From the NCBI GenBank assembly GCA_016776635.1, contig JADHSZ010000023.1:1-38934 (forward strand): a DNA stretch of 38,934 nt. The letters run 5' to 3'. The notes beneath the pieces were generated by a model. The model did not search any database. It saw nothing but the letters and a program-made list of their open reading frames with translations, and was not told the origin of the DNA. A program made the translations under genes and the position numbers. This document shows positions 24,296 through 33,105 of this stretch, one piece after another (positions within the stretch are counted from its first letter, which is position 1; each line of letters begins with the position of its first letter). The DNA is from Alphaproteobacteria bacterium. Lineage in GTDB: Bacteria > Pseudomonadota > Alphaproteobacteria > UBA11136.

Positions 24296-24424
24296 ATGCC
24301 CAAGACCGATGTTAAGAGACCCGAGAGCGAAGACCTGGCCGAGCTGGCCGATGAGGCTCTGGACCGGTTCGAGAACACGCTGGCGTGTTTCGGCGCGAGC
24401 TGGTGCCATACCCCGTCTGACTAG
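24296..24424 (+). CDS. RiPP-like precursor peptide, array 2 copy 3
   Basis: A 42-residue family member, leader MPKTDVKRPESED then ELADEALDR. The variable part ACFGASWC has Cys 31 and 37, and the tail is TPSD. The first seven residues after the leader (FENTLAC) resemble those of array 2 copy 1 (AENTLMC), so these two may be recent relatives. A REP-like element and a terminator follow directly. Confidence 0.78.
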   Translation: MPKTDVKRPESEDLAELADEALDRFENTLACFGASWCHTPSD

Positions 24425-24436
24425 CCCGACCGGGAA

Positions 24437-24458
24437 TGGGCCGACGTACCCTGGCCCA
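24437..24458 (-). repeat. REP-like hairpin element with compensatory stem change
   Basis: Minus strand: TGGGCC, core AGGGTACGTC, GGCCCA. Compared with the copies at 10300 and 10330 the outer A:T pair is changed to T:A on both sides, which keeps the stem paired. It sits between the last array 2 peptide and its terminator. Confidence 0.7.
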
Positions 24459-24473
24459 GCGCCAGGAATTAAC

Positions 24474-24509
24474 AAAAACCCCGCAGGGAAATTCCCTGTG
24501 GGGTTTTTT
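24474..24509. terminator. Terminator after peptide array 2
   Basis: An A-run, then an 11-bp stem (24479-24489 with 24493-24503, one G:T pair) with a 3-nt loop and six T. It is similar to the terminator after array 1 and to the one at 26435. Confidence 0.88.
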
Positions 24510-24824
24510 GCTGGCCGTGAACGTTTGGATTTGCGCCCAAGTGGCCGAATTGGCTTGACTTTGCCGCGTGATAAGAGTCTAAGGACGCCAGCGACACCCC
24601 CTTTTTAAGTTGAATTTCGATCGCTCGCCGGCCCGGCAAGACTTTTGGGCTGGCCTCGTTTCTTTCAGACATATTCGGGCGTTTCGTTAGACCGGCCTCT
24701 GCCGTGCCCTCTGTTTGTGGGCGCATGGCCGTATCGATACTGCTCGCATTGTGCTTGCACACTCGCCGCCCCGTATTCGGGGCGGAGGGTTATTTATGAT
24801 TTGAACGAGAAAGAACAAAAATAC
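24510..24824. promoter_or_regulatory. Intergenic region upstream of rhlE
   Basis: About 315 bp without a convincing gene. A minus-strand 97-codon frame here has no family resemblance I recognise. TTGACT at 24556 is a possible -35 element. Near the right end, 24766-24785 forms a perfect 8-bp stem (CCGCCCCG, TATT loop, CGGGGCGG) followed by AGGGTTATTT. A structured 5' leader of this kind before an RNA helicase gene could act in autoregulation or as an attenuator. Confidence 0.4.
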
Positions 24825-26120
24825 ATGACTAATTTTGCGGGCCTTGAACTGGCCCAACCCCTCCTTCGCGCCATCACGGACGAAGGCTATACCACTCCCA
24901 GCCCGATCCAGGGCAAATCCATCCCACCGCTGCTCGAAGGGCGCGACCTGTTGGGCGTGGCCCAGACCGGCACCGGAAAGACCGCCGCCTTCGCCCTGCC
25001 CCTGTTGCACCATCTGGCGCAAAACAACAAAAAGGCCGAAAGCCGCCGGCCGCGCGCGCTGATCCTGGCGCCGACCCGTGAACTGGCGGGCCAGATCGCC
25101 GACAGCCTGAAGACCTATGGCCGTCATTTGCACCTGCGCTCCGGCGTGGTCTTCGGCGGCAGCCCCATCCGTCCTCAGATCAAGGCGTTGGCCCATGGCC
25201 TCCACATTCTGGTGGCCACACCGGGACGGCTCCTGGACCTGATGAATCAGGGCCATGTGCGGCTCGATGCGGTGGAGGTCTTTATTCTCGATGAAGCCGA
25301 CCGCATGCTCGACATGGGCTTCATTCGCGACGTCAAAAAGATTACCGCCGCCCTGCCCCAGCGCCGCCAGACGGTGCTGTTCTCGGCCACCATGCCGAAA
25401 TCGGTCCAGGGCCTGGCCCATGATCTGATGAACGATCCGGTGCGGGTCGAGGTGGCCCCGACGGCCACCACCGCCGAGAAGGTGGAACAAAGAGTGCTGT
25501 TTGTGCCCAAGGACAAGAAACGGGCGCTGCTCTCTGAACTGTTGAATAACCAGGATATCGAGCGGGTGCTTATCTTTACCCGCACCAAGCACGGCGCCGA
25601 CCGTGTCGCCCGGCACCTCCACCATAGCGGCGTCAAGTCGGACGCCATCCACGGCAACAAGGCCCAGAACGCCCGCCAGAGAGCCCTCCATAGCTTTCGT
25701 TCCGGGCGTATCCGGGCGTTGGTGGCCACCGATATCGCGGCCCGTGGCATCGACGTGGATGGCGTGACTCACGTCATCAATTTCGATCTGCCCAACGAAC
25801 CCGAAAGCTATGTCCACCGCATCGGCCGCACGGCGCGCGCCGGGGCGGACGGTATCGCCATTTCGTTCTGTGACCACGACGAGAGCGCCTATCTGCGCGA
25901 TATCGAGAAAACCATCCGCCAGAGCGTGCCGGTGGTTGAGGACCACCCCTATCACGCGGCCGAGATTGCGGCTATGATCGCCAACGATACCGGTGGTGCC
26001 GGACGCGGTCCGGGAAAGCGCAATAAGCGCCGGGGCCAAAACCAGCGCCAAAATCACGGCCAGAGTCAGCGCCGCCGTAATTTCCGGCGCGGTGGGCGCA
26101 ACGTAGGAAAGGCGGCATAG
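24825..26120 (+). CDS. rhlE: DEAD-box ATP-dependent RNA helicase (RhlE-like)
   Basis: RNA-unwinding ATPase, probably in ribosome assembly or RNA turnover. The 431-residue product shows the series [14 protein letters not shown] (Q-motif region), [14 protein letters not shown] (I), PTRELAGQI (Ia), TPGRLLDLM (Ib), [13 protein letters not shown] (II, DEAD), FSATMP (III), [21 protein letters not shown] (V) and [10 protein letters not shown] (VI). A basic Gln/Arg/Gly-rich tail follows. The start is ATG at 24825 (MTNFAGLEL); an in-frame upstream extension runs through the leader hairpin and is not used. Confidence 0.94.
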   Translation: MTNFAGLELAQPLLRAITDEGYTTPSPIQGKSIPPLLEGRDLLGVAQTGTGKTAAFALPLLHHLAQNNKKAESRRPRALILAPTRELAGQIADSLKTYGRHLHLRSGVVFGGSPIRPQIKALAHGLHILVATPGRLLDLMNQGHVRLDAVEVFILDEADRMLDMGFIRDVKKITAALPQRRQTVLFSATMPKSVQGLAHDLMNDPVRVEVAPTATTAEKVEQRVLFVPKDKKRALLSELLNNQDIERVLIFTRTKHGADRVARHLHHSGVKSDAIHGNKAQNARQRALHSFRSGRIRALVATDIAARGIDVDGVTHVINFDLPNEPESYVHRIGRTARAGADGIAISFCDHDESAYLRDIEKTIRQSVPVVEDHPYHAAEIAAMIANDTGGAGRGPGKRNKRRGQNQRQNHGQSQRRRNFRRGGRNVGKAA

Positions 26121-26124
26121 CCCC

Positions 26125-26358
26125 ATGGCTCGTAAACCCAACTATGGCTTCGAACGCATGGAGCGTGAGAGGGCGAAGGCCGCCAAGAAAGCCGCGCGGC
26201 TGGAGGCCAAACGGGAAAAGGTGGAGAAAAGAAAGGCCGAAGCCGCCGGACTCGATCCCGACGGTGACACGCCCGCCACCGATTCTCCCGATGCCCCCTC
26301 TGATGATTCATCTGATGGTCCATCTGGGGAGCTCCAGGGGGAATCTCAGGCCGACTAG
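26125..26358 (+). CDS. Small highly charged hypothetical protein
   Basis: A 77-residue protein with a strongly basic, probably alpha-helical N-terminal half (NYGFERMERERAKAAKKAAR, then LEAKREKVEKRKAEAAG) and an acidic, Ser/Asp/Pro-rich disordered tail. It resembles a short conserved alphaproteobacterial hypothetical protein starting MARKPNY. It lies 4 bp after rhlE and is probably co-transcribed; a nucleic-acid or ribosome-associated role is plausible but unproven. Confidence 0.8.
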   Translation: MARKPNYGFERMERERAKAAKKAARLEAKREKVEKRKAEAAGLDPDGDTPATDSPDAPSDDSSDGPSGELQGESQAD

Positions 26359-26370
26359 CCGACTCTAAAG

Positions 26371-26402
26371 AGGGGCCAGGGTACGTTAGGTGCTGCGGCC
26401 CT
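26371..26402 (+). repeat. REP-like hairpin element, long form
   Basis: AGGGGCC, core AGGGTACGTT, AGGTGCTGC, then GGCCCT. It is the closest match to the reverse copy at 12809. It is followed by AAATAAAG, reminiscent of the CAACAAAG after the copies at 10300-10360, by a CCTGAC/GTCAGG hairpin (26411-26426), and by a terminator. Confidence 0.7.
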
Positions 26403-26434
26403 AAATAAAGCCTGACCGGCGTCAGGCATCCCCA

Positions 26435-26470
26435 CAAAAACCCTGCCGGTTTCCGCTGGCAGGGTTTTTT
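26435..26470. terminator. Bidirectional terminator between rhlE unit and thpR
   Basis: An A5-run, stem CCCTGCC (26441-26447) with GGCAGGG (26458-26464), then six T. It separates the converging rhlE unit and thpR and works in both directions by sequence. Confidence 0.87.
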
Positions 26471-26498
26471 AGTGGCCGATGAATATCCAATTTTGATT

Positions 26499-27032
26499 TC
26501 ACCCCAGCGGAAACACCTCTTCGATGGCGTAGGACGCGCCCTTGTGGCTCAAATGGCTGGAAAAGAGCACGAAACCGTCCACCGTGAAGGGCCCGGCGGT
26601 AAACAGGGCGTTGCCGGAGAGGTAGTCGCCCAATTTCACGCGGGTTCCAGATTTAAAGCGGGCCAGGGTGATATGGGGGGTGAAGTTGCGGCCTTCCGGA
26701 GCGAGACCGGCGCGCTGTACGGAAGTTTCGATCTTTTCCTGCAAGTCCGTCAAAGGCGGGCTCGGTTCCACCCCCGCCCATAGGGAACGGAGCCTGCGGG
26801 AAGAGCCGAAGTGGCCGACGCCCTTGAGGCTAAGATCGAAGGGAGAGGCCTTAACGCGGGCCAGATGGGCGGTGATATGGTGGGCGGTGTCTTCTTCCGT
26901 CTCGCCCAGGAAACGTAAGGTGAGATGGAGGTTTTCCGGGGCTATCCAGCGCGCAGCGGGCACACCCGCGCACAGGCCCGCCATCCGGGCGCGGATGTCT
27001 TCAGGCAAAGCGAGGCCGAGAAACAGCCGCAT
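26499..27032 (-). CDS. thpR: RNA 2',3'-cyclic phosphodiesterase (2H family)
   Basis: Member of the LigT/ThpR 2H phosphoesterase family, which opens 2',3'-cyclic phosphates at RNA ends. The 177-residue product has both HxTx motifs: HLTLRFLGE at residues 36-44 and HITLARF at 120-126. The N-terminus MRLFLGLALPEDIR is typical. All catalytic residues are present. It converges on the rhlE unit with a shared terminator. Confidence 0.92.
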   Translation of the reverse strand: MRLFLGLALPEDIRARMAGLCAGVPAARWIAPENLHLTLRFLGETEEDTAHHITAHLARVKASPFDLSLKGVGHFGSSRRLRSLWAGVEPSPPLTDLQEKIETSVQRAGLAPEGRNFTPHITLARFKSGTRVKLGDYLSGNALFTAGPFTVDGFVLFSSHLSHKGASYAIEEVFPLG

Positions 27033-27067
27033 GACACTCTCCCCTTTTGTGTCTCGTGTCAGAGTGG

Positions 27068-28108
27068 TTAGGGGCTGGGGTCGGGATTCTGGCCATGCAC
27101 CGCCTCGATGGCTTTTAACACCCGCTCCGAGAGCGTTATCTCCATACTGGCGATGTCGCCCGCGAGCTGGGTCATGGAGGTGGCGCCGACGATAGTGCTG
27201 GTGACGAAGGGGCGGCTGTTGACGTAAGCCAGGGCCATCTGTGCCGGATCGAGGCCGTTATCGCGGGCAATCGCCACATAATCGCGGGTGGCGGCCACGG
27301 CGCGGTCGTTGGTGTAGCGGGTGAAAATATCACCGAACAAGGTGAGGCGTGCGCCGGGCGGCAGCTCACCGTCGAGATATTTCCCCGACAGCACCCCGAA
27401 ACCCAGCGGCGAATAGGCGAGCAGCCCGCACTGTTCACGGATGGCGATTTCCGCCAGCCCCACCTCGAAGCTGCGGTTCAAAAGGCTGTAGGGATTCTGG
27501 ACGCTGACCATGCGCGGCCAGCCCTTTTCCTGGGACAAGGCCAGGAAGCGCGCCGTGCCCCAGGCGGTTTCGTTGGACACGCCCACATGGCGCACCTTGC
27601 CCGCGCCCACCATGTTATCCAAGACCTCGAGCTGGTCCTCGAGAGCGATGGAGTCGTCATTGGGATCGTGGGCATAGCCCAGCTGGCCGAAATAGTTGGA
27701 TTTACGGTCGGGCCAGTGGAGCTGGTAGAGGTCGAGATAGTCGGTGCCGAGCCGCTTCAGGCTGGCCTCGAGGGCGGATTCCATCTGTTTTTTATCGAGT
27801 CTGGTTTCACCGCCGCGAAACCATTCCATGCCCGAACGCCCGGTTACCTTGGAGGCCAGGATCAGCTTGTCCCGGTTGCCGCGCGCGGCCAGCCAACTGC
27901 CCATATAGGATTCGGTGCGGCCCTGGGTGTCGGCCTTGGGCGGCACCGGGTAGAGCTCGGCGGTGTCGATAAAATTGATGCCCGCCTCGAGCGCATAGTC
28001 GAGCTGTTGGTGGGCCTCTTGCTCGGTGTTCTGTTCACCCCAGGTCATGGTGCCGAGACAAATGGCGCTGACATTCAGATCCGTGCGGCCGAGGGGACGG
28101 TATTCCAT
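27068..28108 (-). CDS. tas: NADP(H)-dependent aldo-keto reductase (Tas-like)
   Basis: A 346-residue aldo/keto reductase, closest in pattern to E. coli Tas/YghZ. Features are MEYRPLGRTDLNVSAICLGTMTWGEQN at the start, catalytic Asp/Tyr in INFIDTAELYPVPPK, Lys in LILASKVTGR and His in LDLYQLHWPDRK. A C-terminal cofactor-binding part contains VTSTIVGATSMTQLAGDI. The substrate is unknown. It is the second gene of a minus-strand pair after the FIST gene, with no overlap. Confidence 0.9.
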   Translation of the reverse strand: MEYRPLGRTDLNVSAICLGTMTWGEQNTEQEAHQQLDYALEAGINFIDTAELYPVPPKADTQGRTESYMGSWLAARGNRDKLILASKVTGRSGMEWFRGGETRLDKKQMESALEASLKRLGTDYLDLYQLHWPDRKSNYFGQLGYAHDPNDDSIALEDQLEVLDNMVGAGKVRHVGVSNETAWGTARFLALSQEKGWPRMVSVQNPYSLLNRSFEVGLAEIAIREQCGLLAYSPLGFGVLSGKYLDGELPPGARLTLFGDIFTRYTNDRAVAATRDYVAIARDNGLDPAQMALAYVNSRPFVTSTIVGATSMTQLAGDIASMEITLSERVLKAIEAVHGQNPDPSP

Positions 28109-28155
28109 GAAGACGTGTCCTTTTCCTTAAGAAACAGGGCCCAGAGAAACAGACT

Positions 28156-29310
28156 CTAGAGAAACAGAGTCAAGACCCCGGTATAGCCGTAAAGCCGGTC
28201 GTTTGAAATTTCGCCGTTGGCGGAGAAACCCACAAGGGGAAAATTACCCAGGGCATCGGTAATGGCCGCCATTTCGGCCCCGGCCTCGCCGAACAAAGCG
28301 GGGCCACGGGCGACACATGTGAAATAGAGCCCGCCTTTGGGCGTGGAGGGGAGACGCCGTTTGAGCGAATCCAGCATGCGCGCCATCTCGGCCTCGGCGT
28401 TCTCGCGCGAGCGGTGGCAGAACAGCATCCGATCGCCCTCGGCCACGGTCTCGTCGATGACGATGACGCCGTGTTCGGGGTCCACATTGGCCAGATTACG
28501 GGCCAGATAGTCGCCGGTATCGGAACCGGGAATGGGGAGTCCCGCCAGCACCGACACGGCTTCTTCCTCGTCTTCGTCTTCCATCTCCCGGCCCAGCTCT
28601 TCCACGAAGACCTCGAAGGCGGGGCGCCCGTCTATGCCGGAAACCACATGTTCGTCGCTGCATTCGGTGATGGTATGGGCCGGACCCATGGGAGCGCAGC
28701 TTTGGGCCAGCCCGGTGACCACCGCAACTTCGGGCGTAAAGAGAACCCCCGACAGCCCCCCCTGGGTCACGGCATTGGCCACCTGGTCGTAGGCGCCGCG
28801 CGAAGACGTCAACCCGCCGGTGAGATAGGCGCTGTTTTTTCCCGCCACGCCGCGCAAAAGCTCCGCCATATGCGGATTGCGGGGATCGCCGTGAACCACG
28901 CCGAAGGGGGAATCGCCGGCCTTCAGCCATTCCTTGTTAGCGCTAGCGAACTCCGCCATGTCCTCACAAACCGCGGGAAAGACGTGGAAAGAACCGGACG
29001 GGAAAGCGCCCACCATGACGGCGACGCCGGGCTCGTCGAAACACTCGTACGCGCCGCCGAGAACGGAACCGGCGGCGGAAACGCCCAGCCCCACCGAACC
29101 CACCCAGTTTTCCACATCCGTGGTTTCGCGCAGAAAGGTGAGGATGCTGCCGAGCTGGCTTTCGAAATAGTCGCTCACATAGAGAAAGCCCAACCGGTCA
29201 CGGGGCTCGCCCGGCAGTTGTCCTGGAAGCTGTTCGCGGCATATTTTGGCGGCCTTGGCCCAATGGGAATCGGTAGCGAAGGCCACATGGAACGGCGCCG
29301 TAGGCGGCAT
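28156..29310 (-). CDS. FIST signal transduction domain protein
   Basis: A protein with N-terminal FIST and C-terminal FIST_C sensory domains, thought to bind small ligands such as amino acids. Segments include LGFLYVSDYFESQLGSIL, GSVGLGVSAAGSVLGGAYE, the ACxxMG-like SCAPMGPAHTITECSDEHVV, and near the end CVARGPALFGEAGAEMAAI followed by LPLVGF-type sequence (FPLVGFSANGEI). The ATG at 29310 is chosen because GGAG lies 9 nt upstream, giving 384 residues, near the family length; longer frames start at 29325 or 29499. No kinase or cyclase domain is attached. Confidence 0.87.
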   Translation of the reverse strand: MPPTAPFHVAFATDSHWAKAAKICREQLPGQLPGEPRDRLGFLYVSDYFESQLGSILTFLRETTDVENWVGSVGLGVSAAGSVLGGAYECFDEPGVAVMVGAFPSGSFHVFPAVCEDMAEFASANKEWLKAGDSPFGVVHGDPRNPHMAELLRGVAGKNSAYLTGGLTSSRGAYDQVANAVTQGGLSGVLFTPEVAVVTGLAQSCAPMGPAHTITECSDEHVVSGIDGRPAFEVFVEELGREMEDEDEEEAVSVLAGLPIPGSDTGDYLARNLANVDPEHGVIVIDETVAEGDRMLFCHRSRENAEAEMARMLDSLKRRLPSTPKGGLYFTCVARGPALFGEAGAEMAAITDALGNFPLVGFSANGEISNDRLYGYTGVLTLFL

Positions 29311-29620
29311 CAAAGCATACTCCATTTCTTGTATAAGAGACTGGGGACTGGGGCCGGTGACGTCAAGCCAGTAACCCCACCAAGACCGGCCCGCATAGGC
29401 GCTGGAATCCCGGCCGGAGCGGTGCCGAAGGGGGCTGAAAAAGGCGGGCCCCGACCGGAAATATTGATTTACTGGGTTTGTGTGCCATATTAACGGCATA
29501 ATCGTTTTTTAGGGTTGGTTCACGAGGCATGTTCCCGAAACGGCTCTTTCGCAGTCGATTTCAGACTGGGTCGGCCTGGGGGACGGCTCGTTTTTAGTAG
29601 GAAATACAGAGGAATTCACG

Positions 29621-30376
29621 ATGGCACTTGGTTCAGACAACCGCACCGCAACATCCCATGCCGGCACACAGGTCCTGATCGATGAAGGCCTGCGCCAGTA
29701 TATGCTGCGGGTCTATAACTACATGGCCTCGGGCCTGGCGCTGACGGGCATCACGGCCTGGGTCACGGCGCAAATGTCGGTGGTTACCGACGCCAACGGC
29801 GCGATCGTAGGGATGACCGGATTCGGCGCCGCCATGTTCAATTCACCGCTGGCCTGGGTCATCATGCTGGCCCCGCTGGGCTTCGTGTTTTATCTCAGCG
29901 CCCGCATCAATAAGCTGAGCCTGGGCGGCGCGCAAACGGCTTTCTGGCTGTTCGCCGGGGTCATGGGCCTGTCCCTGGCCTCTATCTTCATCGCCTTCAC
30001 CAGCGAATCCATCGCCCGCGTCTTCTTCATCGCGGCGGGTGTTTTCGCCTCCATGAGCCTCTACGGCTATACCACCAAGAAAGACCTTTCGGGCTGGGGC
30101 TCGTTCCTGTTCATGGGGCTGATCGGCATCATCATCGCCAGCATCGTCAACATCTTCGTTGGCAGCACCGCCATGCAGTTCGCCATCTCGGTGATCGGGG
30201 TGCTGGTGTTCACGGGCCTCACCGCCTATGACACCCAAGCCATCAAGGAGATGTACGCCCAGGCCGACGACGACACCACCGCCGGCAAGAAGGCGCTGTT
30301 GGGGGCCTTGCGGCTCTATCTCGACTTCATCAACCTGTTCATCATGCTGTTGCAGCTGTTCGGCGAACGCCGTTAG
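29621..30376 (+). CDS. Bax inhibitor-1/YccA family membrane protein
   Basis: A 251-residue inner-membrane protein with seven predicted helices, of the TMBIM/BI-1 family (pH-regulated calcium-leak channels in characterised members). Family features are MLRVYNYMASGLALTGITAW, GFVFYLSARINKLSLGGAQT, TSESIARVFFIAAGVFASMS, the segment LYGYTTKKDLSGWG, and YDTQAIKEMYA followed by LRLYLDFINLFIMLLQLFG with the conserved aspartates. AGAGGAATTC precedes the ATG. A terminator follows. Confidence 0.94.
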   Translation: MALGSDNRTATSHAGTQVLIDEGLRQYMLRVYNYMASGLALTGITAWVTAQMSVVTDANGAIVGMTGFGAAMFNSPLAWVIMLAPLGFVFYLSARINKLSLGGAQTAFWLFAGVMGLSLASIFIAFTSESIARVFFIAAGVFASMSLYGYTTKKDLSGWGSFLFMGLIGIIIASIVNIFVGSTAMQFAISVIGVLVFTGLTAYDTQAIKEMYAQADDDTTAGKKALLGALRLYLDFINLFIMLLQLFGERR

Positions 30377-30397
30377 AGCGGGTCAGACATTCCATCC

Positions 30398-30432
30398 AAA
30401 AAGCCCGGGGGCATAACGCCTCCGGGTTTTTC
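30398..30432 (+). terminator. Terminator after the BI-1 family gene
   Basis: Stem CCCGGGGGC (30404-30412) with GCCTCCGGG (30418-30426), one G:T pair, loop ATAAC, followed by TTTTTC. Confidence 0.85.
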
Positions 30433-30631
30433 TTTGTCCGCCCCATAACAACCGGAGAATATAAACAATTTTATCAAAAAATACTTACAATATATTACTA
30501 TTTTATACTTATATTTTACTTTGCATTATACAGTAAATGACCTTGATTATTTAGCCTAGTCATGACATGTTAGGGGCAACTGCTTAGCGTAATCCACATT
30601 TAACGAATCCGCTGCAGCGGAGGAAATTAAG
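30433..30631. promoter_or_regulatory. AT-rich region upstream of the TadG-like gene
   Basis: About 200 bp, markedly AT-rich at 30460-30535, with no ORF. It should contain the promoter of the TadG/TadE-like group. A GCGGAGG ribosome site (30616-30622) precedes the ATG at 30632. A CTGCAGCGGAG segment with CGCTGCAG forms a small palindrome at 30611-30617. No specific operator is evident. Confidence 0.4.
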
Positions 30632-32014
30632 ATGCCCTTTTTAAAACGGCTGTTGAAAAACGAGTATGGCGGGGTCGCCATCTACACCGTTTTCATTGCC
30701 GCCCTGGCCATGGGTGGCGGCGCGCTGGCCGTTGATTTCGGCAGGGTCGGCGTGCTGCGCACCCAGATGCAGGACCGTGCCGACGCCGGGGCCTATGCCG
30801 GAGCCACCCAGCTCGACGGCCGCGCCGGAGCACAAACCCGCGCCACGTCACTTGCCGTCGATGCCGCCAGCCAGTCCAGCGGTATCCCCGGTGACGGCGC
30901 GACGCTCGGCGTGGCGACGGTGAATTTTTACAGCACATTGACGCCGGACCCGGTAGCCGCCGTGGACGATTCCGATTCCCAGTTCATCGAAGTGATCATG
31001 ACGCCCAAGGAAGTGGATTTCTTCCTTCAGCCCCTGGCTGCGATCCTGAGCCCGTCGGTGGGCGCCAACTCCCTGTCGATAACCACCCGCGCGGTGGCGG
31101 AGCCCTCGGCCTATATATGCAACACGCCGCCCCTGATGATGTGCGATCCCGGCGAGGCCGACGCCACCCAGTCCCTGTCGTTGTCCGCGAACGTGGGGCG
31201 GCAGATCATCCTCAAGGAGCCGCAAGCGGGAAACAATCCCGCGGTGCCCGGCAATTTCGGCCTTCTCGCCCTGCCCGACGGCTCTTCCGGCGCCAGCGAC
31301 ATCGGCGACGCGCTGGCCGCGGTGGAGCCCGATGACTGTTATTCCCTGGATGTGACCACGGCGCCGGGCTCCAAGACCAATCAGGTCAAGGACGGAATCA
31401 ACGCCCGTTTCGACAGCGACAGCCCGACCCAGGCCGCCAATGTGATCAATTATCCCCAAGACCTGGCGGTGGCCGCCGATGACAGTCTGATCATGGGCGA
31501 CGGTGACTGGGGCGCTGCGGACTATTGGACCGACAATCATGGCGGCGCGCTGCCCAGCGGCGTGGTCACCCGCTATCAGGCCTATCTCTATGAACAGGGG
31601 CTGGAATACGCCGTCAATGGCAGCCTCACTTTGTATCCGCTGCCCGCCACCCTGCCCGTGGACTATACCACCGTGACGCCGATGGCGGCCGAACTGGTGG
31701 AGGCGGAAACACCCGACGACGACAGCGACGGCGACGGCATCGCCGACGGCGACGACCCCGATTACGACGGCGTGCCCACCTCCGTCGCCTCCAACGGCGC
31801 GGCGCGGCGCGTGGTCAAGGTGGCCGTGGTGCAATGCCTGGCCGAAGGCGTTAATGGCGCAGGTACTTTTCCCACCGACGGTAATTTCGTCGAGGTGTTC
31901 CTCACCCAGGAGGTGCCCGATCCGCCCGATGCCGCCATTTACGGCGAAATGACCAAGCCCCTGACGCCCACCAACGACCCCGATTTCCATGCCAATGTAC
32001 GGCTGGTTGAATAG
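30632..32014 (+). CDS. TadG-like pilus-assembly family protein
   Basis: A 460-residue protein whose N-terminus matches the TadE/G-like domain: a short basic start, one hydrophobic helix (YGGVAIYTVFIAALAMGGGA) and the motif LAVDFGRVGVLRTQMQDRAD followed by AGAYAGATQL. The rest is exported sequence without a von Willebrand domain I can see. Near residues 362-382 an Asp-rich stretch (DDDSDGDGIADGDDPDYDG) has the spacing of thrombospondin type 3-like calcium loops. No tad secretion genes are in the window, so the assembly machinery, if any, is elsewhere. Confidence 0.8.
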   Translation: MPFLKRLLKNEYGGVAIYTVFIAALAMGGGALAVDFGRVGVLRTQMQDRADAGAYAGATQLDGRAGAQTRATSLAVDAASQSSGIPGDGATLGVATVNFYSTLTPDPVAAVDDSDSQFIEVIMTPKEVDFFLQPLAAILSPSVGANSLSITTRAVAEPSAYICNTPPLMMCDPGEADATQSLSLSANVGRQIILKEPQAGNNPAVPGNFGLLALPDGSSGASDIGDALAAVEPDDCYSLDVTTAPGSKTNQVKDGINARFDSDSPTQAANVINYPQDLAVAADDSLIMGDGDWGAADYWTDNHGGALPSGVVTRYQAYLYEQGLEYAVNGSLTLYPLPATLPVDYTTVTPMAAELVEAETPDDDSDGDGIADGDDPDYDGVPTSVASNGAARRVVKVAVVQCLAEGVNGAGTFPTDGNFVEVFLTQEVPDPPDAAIYGEMTKPLTPTNDPDFHANVRLVE

Positions 32015-32015
32015 G

Positions 32016-32546
32016 ATGAGCTCACGGTTGAAAGCAATGCCCGAGTTGATGCGGTGCGGCCTTCACGCGCTGGGCACATCCATACGCGATGTCGTCACGC
32101 AGTTGATGCGCGACCGGCGCGGCGCGGCGGCGGTGGAATTCGCCCTGGTCACGCCTGTGCTACTGATGATGATGTTGACCCTGTTTGAGCTGGGACGGGG
32201 ATATGTCCAGGCCAACGCCATCGAGAAGGGCCTGCGCAACGGCGCCCTTTACGCGGCGCGCAGTGAGAACCCCCTGTCCGCAGATGACCAGGCCAGCGCT
32301 TTTAATCTGGCGAAGACGGGCACTCTCGACGGTTCCGGCGGTTTTCTCGCCTCGGCCTGGGCCGACGGGGCCGCCACTCTCGACCTGACCACCACCACCT
32401 TCACCGTGGATACCGAGACCATTCCGGTGTACCGCATGGACGCCAGCGTTCCCTTCGACCCCATGTTCCCCGACATGATGAGCTGGCTCGGCCTCGGCGA
32501 CATCACCATCACGCTCAACCATGAGCAGGCCTATGTGGGTGATTGA
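32016..32546 (+). CDS. TadE-like protein 1
   Basis: A roughly 176-residue pilus-assembly TadE-family protein. The core motif is RDRRGAAAVEFALVTPVLLM followed by MMLTLFELGRGYVQANAIEK; the glutamate after AAV is the prepilin-peptidase-type +5 residue. The ATG at 32016, one base after the TadG stop, is chosen; a start 27 bp upstream would overlap tadG. The C-terminal part is a predicted extracytoplasmic beta-rich domain. It overlaps the next gene by 26 bp. Confidence 0.8.
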   Translation: MSSRLKAMPELMRCGLHALGTSIRDVVTQLMRDRRGAAAVEFALVTPVLLMMMLTLFELGRGYVQANAIEKGLRNGALYAARSENPLSADDQASAFNLAKTGTLDGSGGFLASAWADGAATLDLTTTTFTVDTETIPVYRMDASVPFDPMFPDMMSWLGLGDITITLNHEQAYVGD

Positions 32547-33105
32547 GCGCCATCGCCGCGGACACCTTTCCTCAAGCCGGGATCCTTCGCCGGGACGTCT
32601 TTTGCGGCACCTGCCCGGCGATGAGAACGCGGCCACGGCGGTAGAGTTTGCACTCGTATTTCCCCTCTTGCTCAGCCTCTGTTTCGGTATTCTCGATTTC
32701 ACCCTGCTGGCCTTTGACTACCACCGCGCCGGCGAGGCCACGCGCAGGGCCGCGCGCACCGCGTCCATTGTTACGCCGGTGGCGGACCTGGGCGCGCTCA
32801 CCGCAGGCGCACCCGTAGTCTGTACTTCCACCGGCGGCGTCGTCTCCTGTGGCGGCACCGCCGTGGTCAACGACCAGTCCTTCACCGAGGTGGTGGACGA
32901 CATACAGACCATCCACCCCGACATCACCGGCGACAACGTCAGCATCACCTACAGCTTCACCGGCCTTGGCGACGCCGCCACACCGGGCGGCTCTAAGAGC
33001 CCAGCGAAAAGATTTTTCCTTTTTTCCCGACGCCATCACGCATTCCCATTTTCATTGTGGATTTTGATTCCCTTTTTGGGCATGGTTTTTCCTCTGAAAG
33101 GGTGA
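32521..33105 (+). CDS. TadE-like protein 2, C-terminus apparently replaced
   Basis: TadE-family motif ENAATAVEFALVFPLLLSLC and FGILDFTLLAFDYHRAGEATRRAARTAS are intact, and the exported domain reads normally up to SFTGLGDAATPGG (about residue 158). The last 35 or so residues (from SKSPAKRFF, with many Phe and basic residues) are unlike the family, and the DNA becomes T-rich from about 33000. A deletion or rearrangement has probably joined the 3' end of this gene to the upstream region of the response regulator gene. It may be non-functional. Confidence 0.7.
   Translation: MSRPMWVIERHRRGHLSSSRDPSPGRLLRHLPGDENAATAVEFALVFPLLLSLCFGILDFTLLAFDYHRAGEATRRAARTASIVTPVADLGALTAGAPVVCTSTGGVVSCGGTAVVNDQSFTEVVDDIQTIHPDITGDNVSITYSFTGLGDAATPGGSKSPAKRFFLFSRRHHAFPFSLWILIPFLGMVFPLKG

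Noticed and set aside
24469..24762. 97-codon minus-strand ORF between peptide array 2 and rhlE
   Set aside because: Overlaps the array terminator, no recognisable domain and no good ribosome site; treated as intergenic.
24687..26141. 484-codon minus-strand ORF over rhlE
   Set aside because: Antisense shadow; all DEAD-box motifs are in the plus-strand frame.
30848..31990. 380-codon minus-strand ORF over the TadG-like gene
   Set aside because: Antisense shadow with low-complexity Gly/His/Val composition; TadG motif present on the plus strand.
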